From Methylobacterium sp. R2-1 (GTDB lineage Bacteria; Pseudomonadota; Alphaproteobacteria; Rhizobiales; Beijerinckiaceae), in assembly GCF_014191355.1 (NCBI RefSeq), contig NZ_JACHWM010000006.1, positions 124,001 through 188,000 of the forward strand: a DNA stretch of 64,000 nt, written 5' to 3'. The first letter of the stretch is position 1; every line of letters starts with the position of its first letter. A program made the translations under genes and the position numbers. Under the pieces are notes generated by a model. That model was not told the DNA's origin, did not search any database, and saw only the letters and a list, made by a program, of their open reading frames with translations. Below, piece after piece: positions 17,033 through 25,070 of the stretch.

Positions 17033-17401
17033 TCAAATCACAAGCTGCTCTTTCGCCGCCTGAAGTTCATCGGCCGCGGTGAGAAAACGGGTTGAAAGAC
17101 AGCGCATCGCCTCCACGCGACGGCTAGCTTCTACATGCTTCCCGTCGTCAAGCGCTGACAGGGCTTCCATGAACGTAGCGTCAGCAGCTTCGTTATCTAA
17201 GCGCTCAGCGAGCCGCCGTAACGATTGAGGACCTGTATAGCAGGACTTTGCATCATTTTTTATCGCAAGAATTACATCTGCGACAGCTGGGTCGATTTCC
17301 ATGTGTCGATGGTGTGCGTAAATCGAAACGATTGATTGGTTTTTTCCGAACCAGTAGTATTCTAGGCCGTTTAACCTTGGGAGTGTCATGATCTGCTCCA
17401 T
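17033..17401 (-). CDS. Hypothetical protein
   Basis: This encodes 122 residues from ATG 17401; ATG 17389 has a better GGAG site. The first ~40 residues look beta-rich (LEYYWFGKNQSIVSIYAHH), and the rest is helical and charged (RRLAERLDNEAADATFMEALS). No recognisable domain. Codon use is AT-leaning, in line with other orphan genes around it. Confidence 0.5.
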   Translation of the reverse strand: MEQIMTLPRLNGLEYYWFGKNQSIVSIYAHHRHMEIDPAVADVILAIKNDAKSCYTGPQSLRRLAERLDNEAADATFMEALSALDDGKHVEASRRVEAMRCLSTRFLTAADELQAAKEQLVI

Positions 17402-17474
17402 GGCTTTAAGATTTTCTCAGCTATGTCCTCAACAGCAATACAAGTATATAATTGCTGGCACCGCACATGTAACG

Positions 17475-17675
17475 TTACCGCTTCTTGCTGAGATTTCGGC
17501 CGAGTTCTTCTCGAATAGCCGCCTCATGGTACCAGGCCGAACTTGAAACTCCCGGCTGGGTTGATTTAGACTCAGCTTTTTTCTCCGGCTGTTCTCTATC
17601 GGAGCGCGAAATCATCTGATTTTGATTTGCCGGTTTGAATTTGCCAGCTAGGCGCGAAAGCCTGAACGCAGTCAT
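17475..17675 (-). CDS. Possible small basic protein
   Basis: ATG 17675 encodes ~66 residues, rich in Lys, Arg, Gln and Ser, with little hydrophobic core (FKPANQNQMISRSDREQPEKK). There is no family and no clear ribosome site, so it may be spurious. Confidence 0.28.
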   Translation of the reverse strand: MTAFRLSRLAGKFKPANQNQMISRSDREQPEKKAESKSTQPGVSSSAWYHEAAIREELGRNLSKKR

Positions 17676-17681
17676 GCTCAC

Positions 17682-18243
17682 AGATTGATCCTCGGACTCT
17701 ATGATCGGACATTTTTCAATTCACTATTTAGTGATCGAAATACCGTATTCAAGCCGTTGCAAAATTTTATCTTCGAAAATCGGCGGACTTTGAGTCTCGA
17801 AATCCGAAGTATTTATTACAGGTTTGTCACTTGGAACTCAGATATCGGCTGTTGCGCTATATCAAATTGAAGAGACCCTGAGTGATAGAATGTTTTTGTT
17901 CCTATGAAAATCATCTATTAACAATATAAATTTATGCTACTTCAGCTCTGCGAGTCGTGTTTTTAAATTTGACTGCCTGATGAGATGGTTAGACGCGAGC
18001 CTGTGTCGCGCATACACGCCCACTGGCTCCCTTCGAAGTCACAGCCAGAAAGTGTCATGCATTGTCAGACCTCCGACGGTTGCTCCCTCTTGATAAAAAC
18101 CGGCATGTTTTATGAGACATTTACGGCTGGATGCAGGAACGGAAAATATCCCGGAACGTTGTCTATTAGAGATAATAGGTGTAATCTATTTTTTTCTTAT
18201 ATCGACTATGAGCGACAAAATATCTAATAGAAGGTCTGCGACC
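17682..18243. other. AT-rich intergenic region
   Basis: This stretch is visibly richer in A and T than the rest of the window, with many stops in all frames and no gene with domain character. It may hold promoters for the next gene and looks like foreign DNA. Confidence 0.4.
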
Positions 18244-18519
18244 ATGTCCACAATGCTACGCTTCGGACGAAAAATGCGACTTCCTTCAACTATCGAGATA
18301 AAGCACGATCTCACGATGATGGCTACGGCGGACACTCTTGCTGCCGCGTTGAAGGGTCACGAATGTAGTGCAAGTAATCTTGTAGAAATAATGGAAGAAA
18401 TAAACAAAAGATACTACATTTCTCAAGACACAGCGAACATGCTTCTCAGTCGCTTCGGTCCAGGCCAGTCTGAGGTGATGGAGGCCGCAAAAAGCCTTAA
18501 TGAGCGGAAAGATCAGTAA
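18244..18519 (+). CDS. Hypothetical helical protein
   Basis: ATG 18244 (MSTMLRFGRKMRLP) is chosen over open upstream starts because AGAAGG lies ~10 bases before it. The ~91-residue product is helical: IKHDLTMMATADTLAAAL, then ASNLVEIMEEINKRYYIS, and SRFGPGQSEVMEAAKSL. No family is recognised. It is AT-rich and stands alone. Confidence 0.5.
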   Translation: MSTMLRFGRKMRLPSTIEIKHDLTMMATADTLAAALKGHECSASNLVEIMEEINKRYYISQDTANMLLSRFGPGQSEVMEAAKSLNERKDQ

Positions 18520-18689
18520 GGTTTTCGGAATCCTGTGCCCAAGGATCTTGCCTAGCGGCCCCAAGCCCCCGAAGCAGCGAACGTCGCTTGCCGGCAACAC
18601 TCTTCATCCAGGGGGCGGGGCAGCCGCGCGGTCTGCCCACCTGAGACGACAGGATCCGCGCTCTGCGTGAGCGAGGCCCGGACGCGCCG

Positions 18690-19206
18690 GTGGTGGTGTC
18701 AAAGCGCTGTTCGCCGAGACCCAGGAGCGGCTCAACGCGATGGCACGAGCACACGACCTGCTGAGTAGGTTGGACCATGTGCAGCAGGTTGATGCCGGAA
18801 GCTACGTAGCCGATCTCTGCGCTGCGTTGGAAGCAATCGCGCCCAGCGACGATCGCATCCACTTGGAGGCCCAGGTCGAGGAGGAGATCTTTGTTAGAAC
18901 CAGCCGGGCTATTTCGCTGGGCTTGGCGGTGACCGAGCTTGTGACCAATGCGGTCAAGTACGCGTTCCCGTCCCCACGCTCCGGCACGATCCGCGCCCAG
19001 GTTCGCCGGCGCAGCCCGGTCGGATCGAACTGGTGATCCAGGACAATGGAGTTGGCATGGCGGGTGTGCGAGAGGGGTCCCTCGGCTATGGACTGGTGCG
19101 CTCGCTGGTGCAGCAGATCGACGGCGACATCGACATCCGCAACGATGCCGGTGTCACCGTGACAATCTCGTTCCCGGATTTGCCGACGCGCGAGGCGGCG
19201 AGCTAG
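18690..19206 (+). pseudogene. HWE/HisKA_2-type sensor histidine kinase relic, frameshifted
   Basis: The frame around 18740 reads as a dimerisation/phosphoacceptor tail (AETQERLNAMARAHDLLSR) and an ATPase N-box (GLAVTELVTNAVKYAF), but ends at TGA 19034-19036. The expected continuation, with the G1 and G2 boxes (LVIQDNGVGMAG and SLGYGLVRSLVQQIDGD), follows at once in another frame, to TAG 19206. A one- or two-base shift near 18990-19020 therefore broke the gene. The sensory N-terminus is also absent. Confidence 0.7.
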
Positions 19207-19281
19207 GCGGCGAAGGGATTGGCTGCCTCAACTCGCTCAAGCTAGAGCTTGCTACCAGCCATGTGCCGCTTCAGCGGCACG

Positions 19282-20178
19282 CTAGTCGTGAACTTCGACG
19301 GCCACGGACATATCCAGGAGGGCATCAGCAGGCCCGATGAAGCTGCCCGTCACCGGCATGGCCTGGCGAATGTCGCGCGCCACAGCGGCCGGGATCAGGT
19401 TCGCGCCGCCCACCCTGCCGTTCGTCGGGTCGAAGGTGACCCAGCCTGCGCCGGGTAGGTACACCTCGCCCCAAGCATGAGTGGACCCGGCATCGGCCGA
19501 CCCGAGCAGGCGACGTGTGGGGTCGTACAGATAGCCCGACACAGCCCTCGCACCGAAGCCAAGGCTACGGACCGCCTCGACGAAGAGCGTGGCCAGATCC
19601 CGGCATGAGCCCAGACCTGATGACAGGGTTTGGCTCGGCGACTGCGTGCCCTCGTCTTCCCGAGCCTGGTAGGTGATCCCGGCACCCGCTCCGGCATTGA
19701 TGTCCTTGAGCAGCGACAGAGTGTCGGTTGGGTAGCCCGCAACGAACCCCTGCGCCCAATTCTGTAGGCAGTCTCCATCAGGGTACTGCCGAACCGTCAG
19801 GGCTCCGAGGTCCGTCCACTCGTCGTCGGAGTACCGGAAGGGAAACGAGATGGCCGAGGCGGCGATGTCGAAGACCGGATAGGTAGCCGCGGAAAGCTCA
19901 ACCTGAGCTGCGCTATCGATGACGAGCGTGCTGGACGGTGCTGCAAAGGTAACGGTCGCGACCGCGTTCCCGGCAACGTCGTTGGCCCAGGTCACTGTCG
20001 CATCCGGCGTCACTGTGATGTCGCTCGAACGGAGCCTCAGGTCCCAGGCCTCCCGCGGGCGCAACATCAGCCGATGCGGTCCAAGCTCCACAGGCTGCCT
20101 GTAACGGTAGGTCGTCCGGTGGTGGATGCGTAGATCGACCAAGGGACGCTCCTCAGGAACCATTTCGGGCTGTTTCAT
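19282..20178 (-). CDS. Transglutaminase-like cysteine protease family protein
   Basis: This 298-residue cytosolic protein has an N-terminal bacterial transglutaminase-like domain (LRIHHRTTYRYRQPVELGPHRLML) and a C-terminal papain-like transglutaminase core. The catalytic triad is visible: Cys192 in GSCRD, His234 in THAWGE and Asp250 in FDPTNG. Family members act as proteases or peptide-crosslinking enzymes, often encoded with alpha-E and circularly-permuted ATP-grasp proteins; those partners are absent here. It is followed 18 bases upstream by the esterase gene on the same strand, so the two may be co-transcribed. A perfect 7-bp hairpin lies just after the stop (19263-19280). Confidence 0.88.
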   Translation of the reverse strand: MKQPEMVPEERPLVDLRIHHRTTYRYRQPVELGPHRLMLRPREAWDLRLRSSDITVTPDATVTWANDVAGNAVATVTFAAPSSTLVIDSAAQVELSAATYPVFDIAASAISFPFRYSDDEWTDLGALTVRQYPDGDCLQNWAQGFVAGYPTDTLSLLKDINAGAGAGITYQAREDEGTQSPSQTLSSGLGSCRDLATLFVEAVRSLGFGARAVSGYLYDPTRRLLGSADAGSTHAWGEVYLPGAGWVTFDPTNGRVGGANLIPAAVARDIRQAMPVTGSFIGPADALLDMSVAVEVHD

Positions 20179-20196
20179 CCGGACGGGCAGTCAGTG

Positions 20197-21105
20197 TCAG
20201 TACGCTCCGCCGTCCTTCGCGTGGGTCATGAAGAACCGTAACATCTCACGGCTCGCGTCGGGACCGATCGGATCGGTGTGAGAGCCGGCCGGGTGGCCGC
20301 CGGCCCAAGCATGACCGCCGCCATGCAGGACCCACTGTTCCGACGACCACATGCCATCCGGCTCGGTTAGGATCGTTCGCGTATACGCCATTCCGCCGTC
20401 GGAACGCCCCTCGACGGTGGTGATGTTCAGTTCCCCGTCAGGCTGCGCCTGGGCGATGGCCTGGTCGCCGTTGACCGGTGAGACGGTCGTGTCGCGGTCT
20501 CCGTGGAAGACGATAGTCGGCACCGGGTGCGTTGCCTGCTGCGGCCGGAGCGAGGCGCCTCGGCGCATCGTGGAGAAGGCCACGGACATCGAGCCTGCCG
20601 AACCACTCGCTAATCCAGAGTGGATGCCCACGGCAGCGTAGATGTCCGGATACGTCATCGCCATGACCGCGGCGGCAGCCCCACCTGAGGACAGGCCAGC
20701 GACGTAGACTCTGGCTGGATCGACGTTGAATTCACTCATGATCTCACGCGTCAGGCCGGCGAGGATGGAGGGCTCGCCCTCGTCGCGATTCTGGTCCTTG
20801 TCCCTGAACCAGTTCCAACTCTTGGCGATGTTGGCCGACCTCGGCTGGTCAGGATAGGCAACGAGGAAGCCCTGCTCCTCCGCCAACCGGTCCATCCCCG
20901 TGCCGATGGCGAAGTCGCGCGACGACTGCGAGCAGCCATGCAGCATCACCACCAGCGGAAGGGGAGCCCCCTCATATCCGGAGGGAACGAACAAGTCGTA
21001 GGCTCGGCTGCCGGCAGCGTTGCCGAACCGCCGTGTCAACGCGCGCGGCCGGTCAATGGATTGTCCCAGCGAACGTGTCGGGGCAATCCCCAGATGTCCG
21101 GTCAT
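20197..21105 (-). CDS. PHB depolymerase-type esterase (catalytic domain type 1)
   Basis: This 302-residue alpha/beta hydrolase resembles short-chain polyhydroxyalkanoate depolymerases and feruloyl-esterase-like proteins of the esterase_phb family. It has an oxyanion stretch LHGCSQS (residues 55-61), a lipase box GLSSG with nucleophile Ser139, an Asp in HGDRDTTV (near 203-205) and His265 in HGGGHAWAGG. No clear Sec signal is present, which would favour an intracellular role, although family members are often secreted. It would hydrolyse hydroxyalkanoate or similar esters. The adjacent transglutaminase gene suggests a small operon, not a PHA cluster. Confidence 0.88.
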   Translation of the reverse strand: MTGHLGIAPTRSLGQSIDRPRALTRRFGNAAGSRAYDLFVPSGYEGAPLPLVVMLHGCSQSSRDFAIGTGMDRLAEEQGFLVAYPDQPRSANIAKSWNWFRDKDQNRDEGEPSILAGLTREIMSEFNVDPARVYVAGLSSGGAAAAVMAMTYPDIYAAVGIHSGLASGSAGSMSVAFSTMRRGASLRPQQATHPVPTIVFHGDRDTTVSPVNGDQAIAQAQPDGELNITTVEGRSDGGMAYTRTILTEPDGMWSSEQWVLHGGGHAWAGGHPAGSHTDPIGPDASREMLRFFMTHAKDGGAY

Positions 21106-21150
21106 CAGGGTGCTTTCGTGGTGGGCTCTGCCTGCTGCGACGGGGTCAGG

Positions 21151-21504
21151 CTACGGCAGCGCGCCGATCATGCCCTTGGCCTCGGTCATGGTGTTCTCGC
21201 AGGCTCGCTTGTCGCCCCGATGGTCCTCGTCCGCCGCACGGATGATAAGGGCCCTGGCCGCTGCCACACCGTCCGCCGTCGAGACCATGTTAGGGTCGCT
21301 CGGCGCGTTGAGCCGAGCGCCCTGCACGCTCCGGGGCGAGCCGGTCTGAAGCGAATGACCCGGCTGTAGGCCCGTGATCTCCACGGCACCCGCACTGTCG
21401 AGGCGGCGCTCGATCGTCCCGATCTGCTCGGCGCAAGAGGAGGCCAGCGCCGGCAGTGGCGCAAATGCGAGTGCGAGGATCGTGAATGTGGCTGCGAAGC
21501 GCAT
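21151..21504 (-). CDS. Small exported hypothetical protein
   Basis: ATG 21504 begins a Sec signal peptide (MRFAATFTILALAFAPLPAL, cleavage after ALA-S); the longer frame upstream is noise. The mature ~97 residues start SSCAEQIGTIERRLD, a helix with one Cys, and end in a helical ACENTMTEAKGMIGAL with a second Cys, so a disulfide is possible. The family is not recognised; the location is the periplasm. Confidence 0.72.
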   Translation of the reverse strand: MRFAATFTILALAFAPLPALASSCAEQIGTIERRLDSAGAVEITGLQPGHSLQTGSPRSVQGARLNAPSDPNMVSTADGVAAARALIIRAADEDHRGDKRACENTMTEAKGMIGALP

Positions 21505-21674
21505 CGGGATAGGACTTTCGATGAGGTGGCAGCATCCTGGCTTCACTCGACGAGCGAAGGCCCCGATGCCGTCCCTCACCGGTCGATGCGAGGGTAGCCC
21601 CTATACAACGGCCCTCGCTCCCATCTGTTGCACCGCAACATGAAACGCAGGTCAGGTGCGCGCCAGCGTGCCAG

Positions 21675-22202
21675 CTACGACATCCTAGGTCTCGGCCGAG
21701 GCTTGGTTCGGTCTCGCTCCAAGAGCGGAACTTCAACCGCCCACAAGCGAAGGTCCGTTTGTGGCGCGAAGATCGTGATGTTGTTGTTGATCTGGTATGC
21801 TGTCGTAGGTGGGGTGTTGACGAGTCTCAGCCTAATGGGGCTCTCGCCGAGGATTGCTCCGAATGAGGGAGTGATCCTCATGGGAAAGCACCGAGACAGC
21901 GCATCAAAGGCGGCATCCTCGAAGCGTTTCCGCGCAACCTGGTCGCCCTTGAGCTGACGTGAGGTGACAAGCGGTGGGCCCCGCATACCCCCTGTCTTGT
22001 TCAGGCCGAAACGGAAGGCGATCTGCGAGCCTTCCGTGTCTGCCGGCACCGTCCAGCAGGATGCCAGCGCGGTTCGGAACTCGGCCCAATTGTTGACTGC
22101 GGGCGAGGGGGCCGTTTGAGCCCAAGCCAGAGTCGAGGGCGCTGCCGAAGCGCCACCTAAAATCACCGCAAGCGCTATGAGGCGGGCCCGAGCCGGTTTC
22201 AT
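21675..22202 (-). CDS. Exported protein with TonB-C-like domain
   Basis: The 175-residue product carries a signal peptide (MKPARARLIALAVILGGAS, cleavage near AWA-Q). The mature part has WAEFRTALASCWTVP, IAFRFGLNKTGGMRGPPLVT and FDALSRCFPMRITPSFG. This arrangement resembles periplasmic TonB C-terminal-like proteins common in Methylobacterium, with a conserved Cys pair. The C-terminus is basic and proline-rich. The function is unknown, probably envelope-associated. It stands alone. Confidence 0.72.
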   Translation of the reverse strand: MKPARARLIALAVILGGASAAPSTLAWAQTAPSPAVNNWAEFRTALASCWTVPADTEGSQIAFRFGLNKTGGMRGPPLVTSRQLKGDQVARKRFEDAAFDALSRCFPMRITPSFGAILGESPIRLRLVNTPPTTAYQINNNITIFAPQTDLRLWAVEVPLLERDRTKPRPRPRMS

Positions 22203-22287
22203 TGTGGTGCTCCGGTCTTGCGCAATCTCATACCTAGCCCACCGTTATTCTACTCCCTGAAGATGGCACCGGCGGCATCGCAGCCGA

Positions 22288-22491
22288 TCAAACGTCGGCC
22301 GGCATATATGGCTGCCCCGCATCTACCAGCGCACGATCAACGACTTCGATCGCTAGCAGAATGCGTGTGAGGTCCTCGGCCATAGAGACCGGCGCCAACT
22401 CGATCGCACCCATCCGCTTGGCAATTGTGTTTCGCTGCCGCACGAGCGCCAGACGCGCGGCATTGAGATCCTCCAGCTCGGTCGCGGACAT
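22288..22491 (-). CDS. Small helical hypothetical protein
   Basis: ATG 22491 (MSATELEDLNAAR) has a good AAAGGA ribosome site ~10 bases upstream, so the longer open frame is discounted. The 67-residue product is two or three helices (LALVRQRNTIAKRMGAI, then LTRILLAIEVVDRALVDAG). There is no signal peptide. It lies in a row of three small minus-strand genes with no known role. Confidence 0.6.
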   Translation of the reverse strand: MSATELEDLNAARLALVRQRNTIAKRMGAIELAPVSMAEDLTRILLAIEVVDRALVDAGQPYMPADV

Positions 22492-22555
22492 ATCAACTTC
22501 GTTCCTTTTGCGGTTGCACGTGGGACTGTCACCGCTCCTCAAGACGCACGCCGCG

Positions 22556-22873
22556 CTAGCTACGTCGAAAGCCACTGAAGAACCGCGTGAGGCTGCCGAC
22601 AACGCCGTCGCCTTCAGGCTCTCGGTCTGTTGCTTCACGCGCAGCATCAGCTTCCCTGAAGCGCTTGCCGGCCTCGTATAGAACCTGCTCTACCAGCGGC
22701 GCCCAAGGTGCGTTGTGATCTTCGAGGAGCTGAGCAGCGCACACAAGAGCTTTGAAGAGGTCCCGAGACAGCGGACGGTCGGTGATTTGCGCCTCAAGAA
22801 TGCGCTCGGCAGCCAAGGTAGCCAAGCGCGACAGCTCGCCAATCTTCTCCAGCTGTGCGCTGGCGCCTTCCAT
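22556..22873 (-). CDS. Small helical hypothetical protein
   Basis: ATG 22873 with an AGGA site ~10 bases upstream encodes 105 residues, mostly helical (EKIGELSRLATLAAERILEA, LFKALVCAAQLLEDH). It ends in a basic, Phe-rich tail (SLTRFFSGFRRS). No membrane span and no recognised family. Neighbouring minus-strand small genes may be co-expressed. Confidence 0.55.
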   Translation of the reverse strand: MEGASAQLEKIGELSRLATLAAERILEAQITDRPLSRDLFKALVCAAQLLEDHNAPWAPLVEQVLYEAGKRFREADAAREATDREPEGDGVVGSLTRFFSGFRRS

Positions 22874-22918
22874 ATCGGCTAGTTCCTGGCCTTCGGTGAT
22901 CGCTGATGGCTCGTGCCC

Positions 22919-23221
22919 TTATGAGGTGCGATCTGCCTCCATTCCCACCGAACCGTCGGCACGATCGAGAACGCTGACGCGTGGGCCGCGGACTCCGCCG
23001 CTCTGCTGCTCCCACGCATCTAGAGCCTCATTGGCTGCATCGATGATGTCGCGCGGTGTGCCGCCCGGGACCTCAGGCCGAATTGCCTCCACGAGACGAG
23101 TTAGAAGTGTCTGCTCCGTTTGAGGATGCAACTCGCCCGAAGCTTGGCGCATGTAGGCGGAGTAGACACTTTCAGCGATCGTCCGAGCCGTCCGATCGAG
23201 CGGTGGGGTATCCTGCTCCAT
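22919..23221 (-). CDS. Small hypothetical protein
   Basis: ATG 23221 is preceded by AGGAAGG, which decides the start. The 100-residue product is helical and acidic (ARTIAESVYSAYMRQASGEL, TLLTRLVEAIRPEV, DIIDAANEALDAWEQ). No family recognised. It lies 45 bases upstream of the next small gene on the same strand. Confidence 0.58.
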   Translation of the reverse strand: MEQDTPPLDRTARTIAESVYSAYMRQASGELHPQTEQTLLTRLVEAIRPEVPGGTPRDIIDAANEALDAWEQQSGGVRGPRVSVLDRADGSVGMEADRTS

Positions 23222-23612
23222 CTCTCGCCTTCCTCCCGTACGGGCTTGCGCGAACCGCCGTTTCAGCCCCACTCGTTCTCAGCGACTCCGCCAACACGGC
23301 GGGAGTTCCCGCCTTCCCCGGAGATCCCATCGCAATTTGCCGAGCACAACTTCAAAGGCGGGGAATGCAGCGACTGTGCTGATGGGTGTCGTAGGGGCGA
23401 ACAACATGCTGGCGCTGGCCTGGAGCGGCAGCGACGCGCCTGGCTGACAAAGTTCGAGATGCGCACGCCGCGCTACACGACGCAGGTGGATGAGCTGCCG
23501 GTCGCACAATCGTAAATTATTGGGTATATCCAGAATTGCCTCGGAGCATGCCATAGGAATAATTAGTAGCACAGTGCTCGAAAAGCATACACGCTCGTGT
23601 CATACTAGACTG
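23222..23612. other. Intergenic, no supported gene
   Basis: Divergent upstream region between a minus-strand small gene and a plus-strand exported protein. Base content shifts to AT-richer towards 23500. Confidence 0.4.
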
Positions 23613-23918
23613 ATGTCGTTTCGTATCATCATTGCGACTTCTGTGTGTGCGCTAGCCGTCTGCTGCCCCACTCTGGCAGAGGAGGATCCTCACTATAACG
23701 AGTCGAGCGGAAGTGATGAAGTCTATGATGCGAGTAAGCTAAGCTCGCACTGCGGGATAAATCAGATCAAGGGCGTAAACTGCCAAAGATCTGGAGAGAT
23801 TATTAAGTTTAAATTTGGGACTAACGCAGACGGCGTGGCAGTCGCAATGTGGTCCGTTCGCGGTTCGAAAAGCGGACAAATCATTGCCGAGCACTGCAGT
23901 TGCGAAGTTGATGAATGA
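23613..23918 (+). CDS. Small exported Cys-rich hypothetical protein
   Basis: ATG 23613 begins a Sec signal peptide (MSFRIIIATSVCALAVCC, cleavage after LAE or TLA). The mature ~80 residues contain four Cys (HCGINQIKGVNC, then EHCSCEVDE), which could form two disulfides. The sequence KSGQIIAEHCSC is not assigned to a family. Codon use is AT-rich, unlike core genes, which suggests transfer. Confidence 0.6.
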   Translation: MSFRIIIATSVCALAVCCPTLAEEDPHYNESSGSDEVYDASKLSSHCGINQIKGVNCQRSGEIIKFKFGTNADGVAVAMWSVRGSKSGQIIAEHCSCEVDE

Positions 23919-23964
23919 ATTTCCGGCAAAATAAAAAGCGGCAATGCGCTGTATGTAGCAGGGA

Positions 23965-24279
23965 TCATCGTCCTGCTTCGATAATCTCCAGTGCGCGCAG
24001 GACCGCCATGGCAGCCATGTCGGCGTCGACACGGCCCTCGTCCGTGGGCGGCAGTACCGCCACCGCCTCGATCGTGTTTTTGCTGGCGGCGCCAACCACG
24101 ACCTTGAGGCATGGCTCCTCGGGCCCACGGGCATCCTGCACCAGAGCCACGAGATAGCCCGCTGCGGTCCCGTAGACGTGCAGCGGTTGATACTCCTCGT
24201 GCGGGTCCGGTGCCTCGAACGCCTCGGTTTCGCGGGTGCAGCCGCCAAAGTGGGGGCGGATGATGTTCGTCATAGCCAT
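23965..24279 (-). CDS. Small hypothetical protein
   Basis: This encodes 104 residues from ATG 24279; ATG 24273 would give the common ATGA overlap with the upstream gene. It has strand-helix content: LHVYGTAAGYLVALVQDARG, CLKVVVGAASKNTIEAV, then a helix AAMAVLRALEIIEAG. It may be a small alpha/beta domain. It is translationally coupled to the 72-residue gene before it, so both likely act together, with unknown function. Confidence 0.6.
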   Translation of the reverse strand: MAMTNIIRPHFGGCTRETEAFEAPDPHEEYQPLHVYGTAAGYLVALVQDARGPEEPCLKVVVGAASKNTIEAVAVLPPTDEGRVDADMAAMAVLRALEIIEAGR

Positions 24280-24488
24280 CGCTCGTCGATGTCGGTCGCG
24301 TTGTATTCCGCGAGCGGCTGGTGCTCATCTCCTTCCGCGAAGATGGCCACATCGTCGGGTCCAATGTCGTGCTTGGCGACGCGATCCCAGCGCCGATGGA
24401 TCATCACCGGTCCGCCCCAGATCCGGAAGGCGTTCCAGTAGCGATCGTCCTTGAATCCGATGTAGTGCACGCAGCGGGGAGGAAGCAT
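24270..24488 (-). CDS. Small hypothetical protein
   Basis: ATG 24488 (MLPPRCVHYIGFKDDRYWNA) opens 72 residues with many aromatic residues: YWNAFRIWGGPVMIHRRWDRVA, then VAIFAEGDEHQPLAEYNATDIDERWL. Its end overlaps the next gene. This type of short protein with VHYIGF and IWGGPVMIHRRWD is frequent in Methylobacterium plasmids and islands, of unknown function. Confidence 0.6.
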   Translation of the reverse strand: MLPPRCVHYIGFKDDRYWNAFRIWGGPVMIHRRWDRVAKHDIGPDDVAIFAEGDEHQPLAEYNATDIDERWL

Positions 24489-24634
24489 TCCGCAGCCTAG
24501 GGGCGGGTCTCGGGCTGCGCGAGAGGTTCTTGCTGCCGCCGCTCGCCCTGCGACCATGAAGACGCGCCCTGGGTCGCGGTAGCGCCTCAACTTCGCTCCA
24601 GACGTACCCCGCCCATGCCGGGCAGGGGGAAAGC

Positions 24635-24736
24635 ATGTTCGGGGCAGAGGTTTTTGTGGCGCTCGCGGGAATCGTCGGAGCCATCGCATTCATGCTGGCG
24701 GGACGGCCCGCTTCCGACCGCTTCCTACCATGGTGA
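24635..24736 (+). CDS. Possible 33-residue membrane peptide
   Basis: ATG 24635 with GGGGGA 5-10 bases upstream encodes one hydrophobic helix (MFGAEVFVALAGIVGAIAFM) and a short basic tail ending RFLPW. Single-helix small membrane proteins of this kind are real in many bacteria, but there is no homology evidence here. Confidence 0.4.
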   Translation: MFGAEVFVALAGIVGAIAFMLAGRPASDRFLPW

Positions 24737-24824
24737 GGCGGATGCGCTTCAGCCGAAGAGAGTCCGATGGGGCACGGCTGGATTGAGACTTGCCCGAGCG
24801 GGATGCGCAGGCCACGTTGAAGGG

Positions 24825-25070
24825 ATGCAGCCGATCCAAGGGCCGACGAACGACAACCGGGAGGGGCCAGCGCCGAAGTGGGAAGACACCCCGCTCGGCA
24901 AGCGGGTGATGCTGTGCGTTTCGTTGGTCGTGATTGCCGCGTGGGCGATCGCCGCCGCGCTGCTCCTCACGGCCTCGCACTGGTGGCTGATCGGCATCAC
25001 GGTCGCCGTCTCCTTCGTCGGGATGCTGATCGCGGGCATCTATCGCCTGATCGTCCACGGCCGGGCCTAG
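24825..25070 (+). CDS. Small two-helix membrane protein
   Basis: ATG 24825 with GAAGGG before it encodes 81 residues: a polar N-terminus with a PTNDNREGP element, then two membrane helices (VMLCVSLVVIAAWAIAAALL and GITVAVSFVGMLIAGIY). It is convergent with the phage-like cluster, with which it overlaps by 4 bases. The family is unknown. Small membrane proteins next to phage lysis or ejection genes can be holin-like, but nothing here proves that. Confidence 0.55.
   Translation: MQPIQGPTNDNREGPAPKWEDTPLGKRVMLCVSLVVIAAWAIAAALLLTASHWWLIGITVAVSFVGMLIAGIYRLIVHGRA

Noticed and set aside
19263-19280. Perfect 7-bp hairpin after the transglutaminase gene as a rho-independent terminator
   Set aside because: There is no T run on either side, so it is mentioned with the gene but not called as a terminator.
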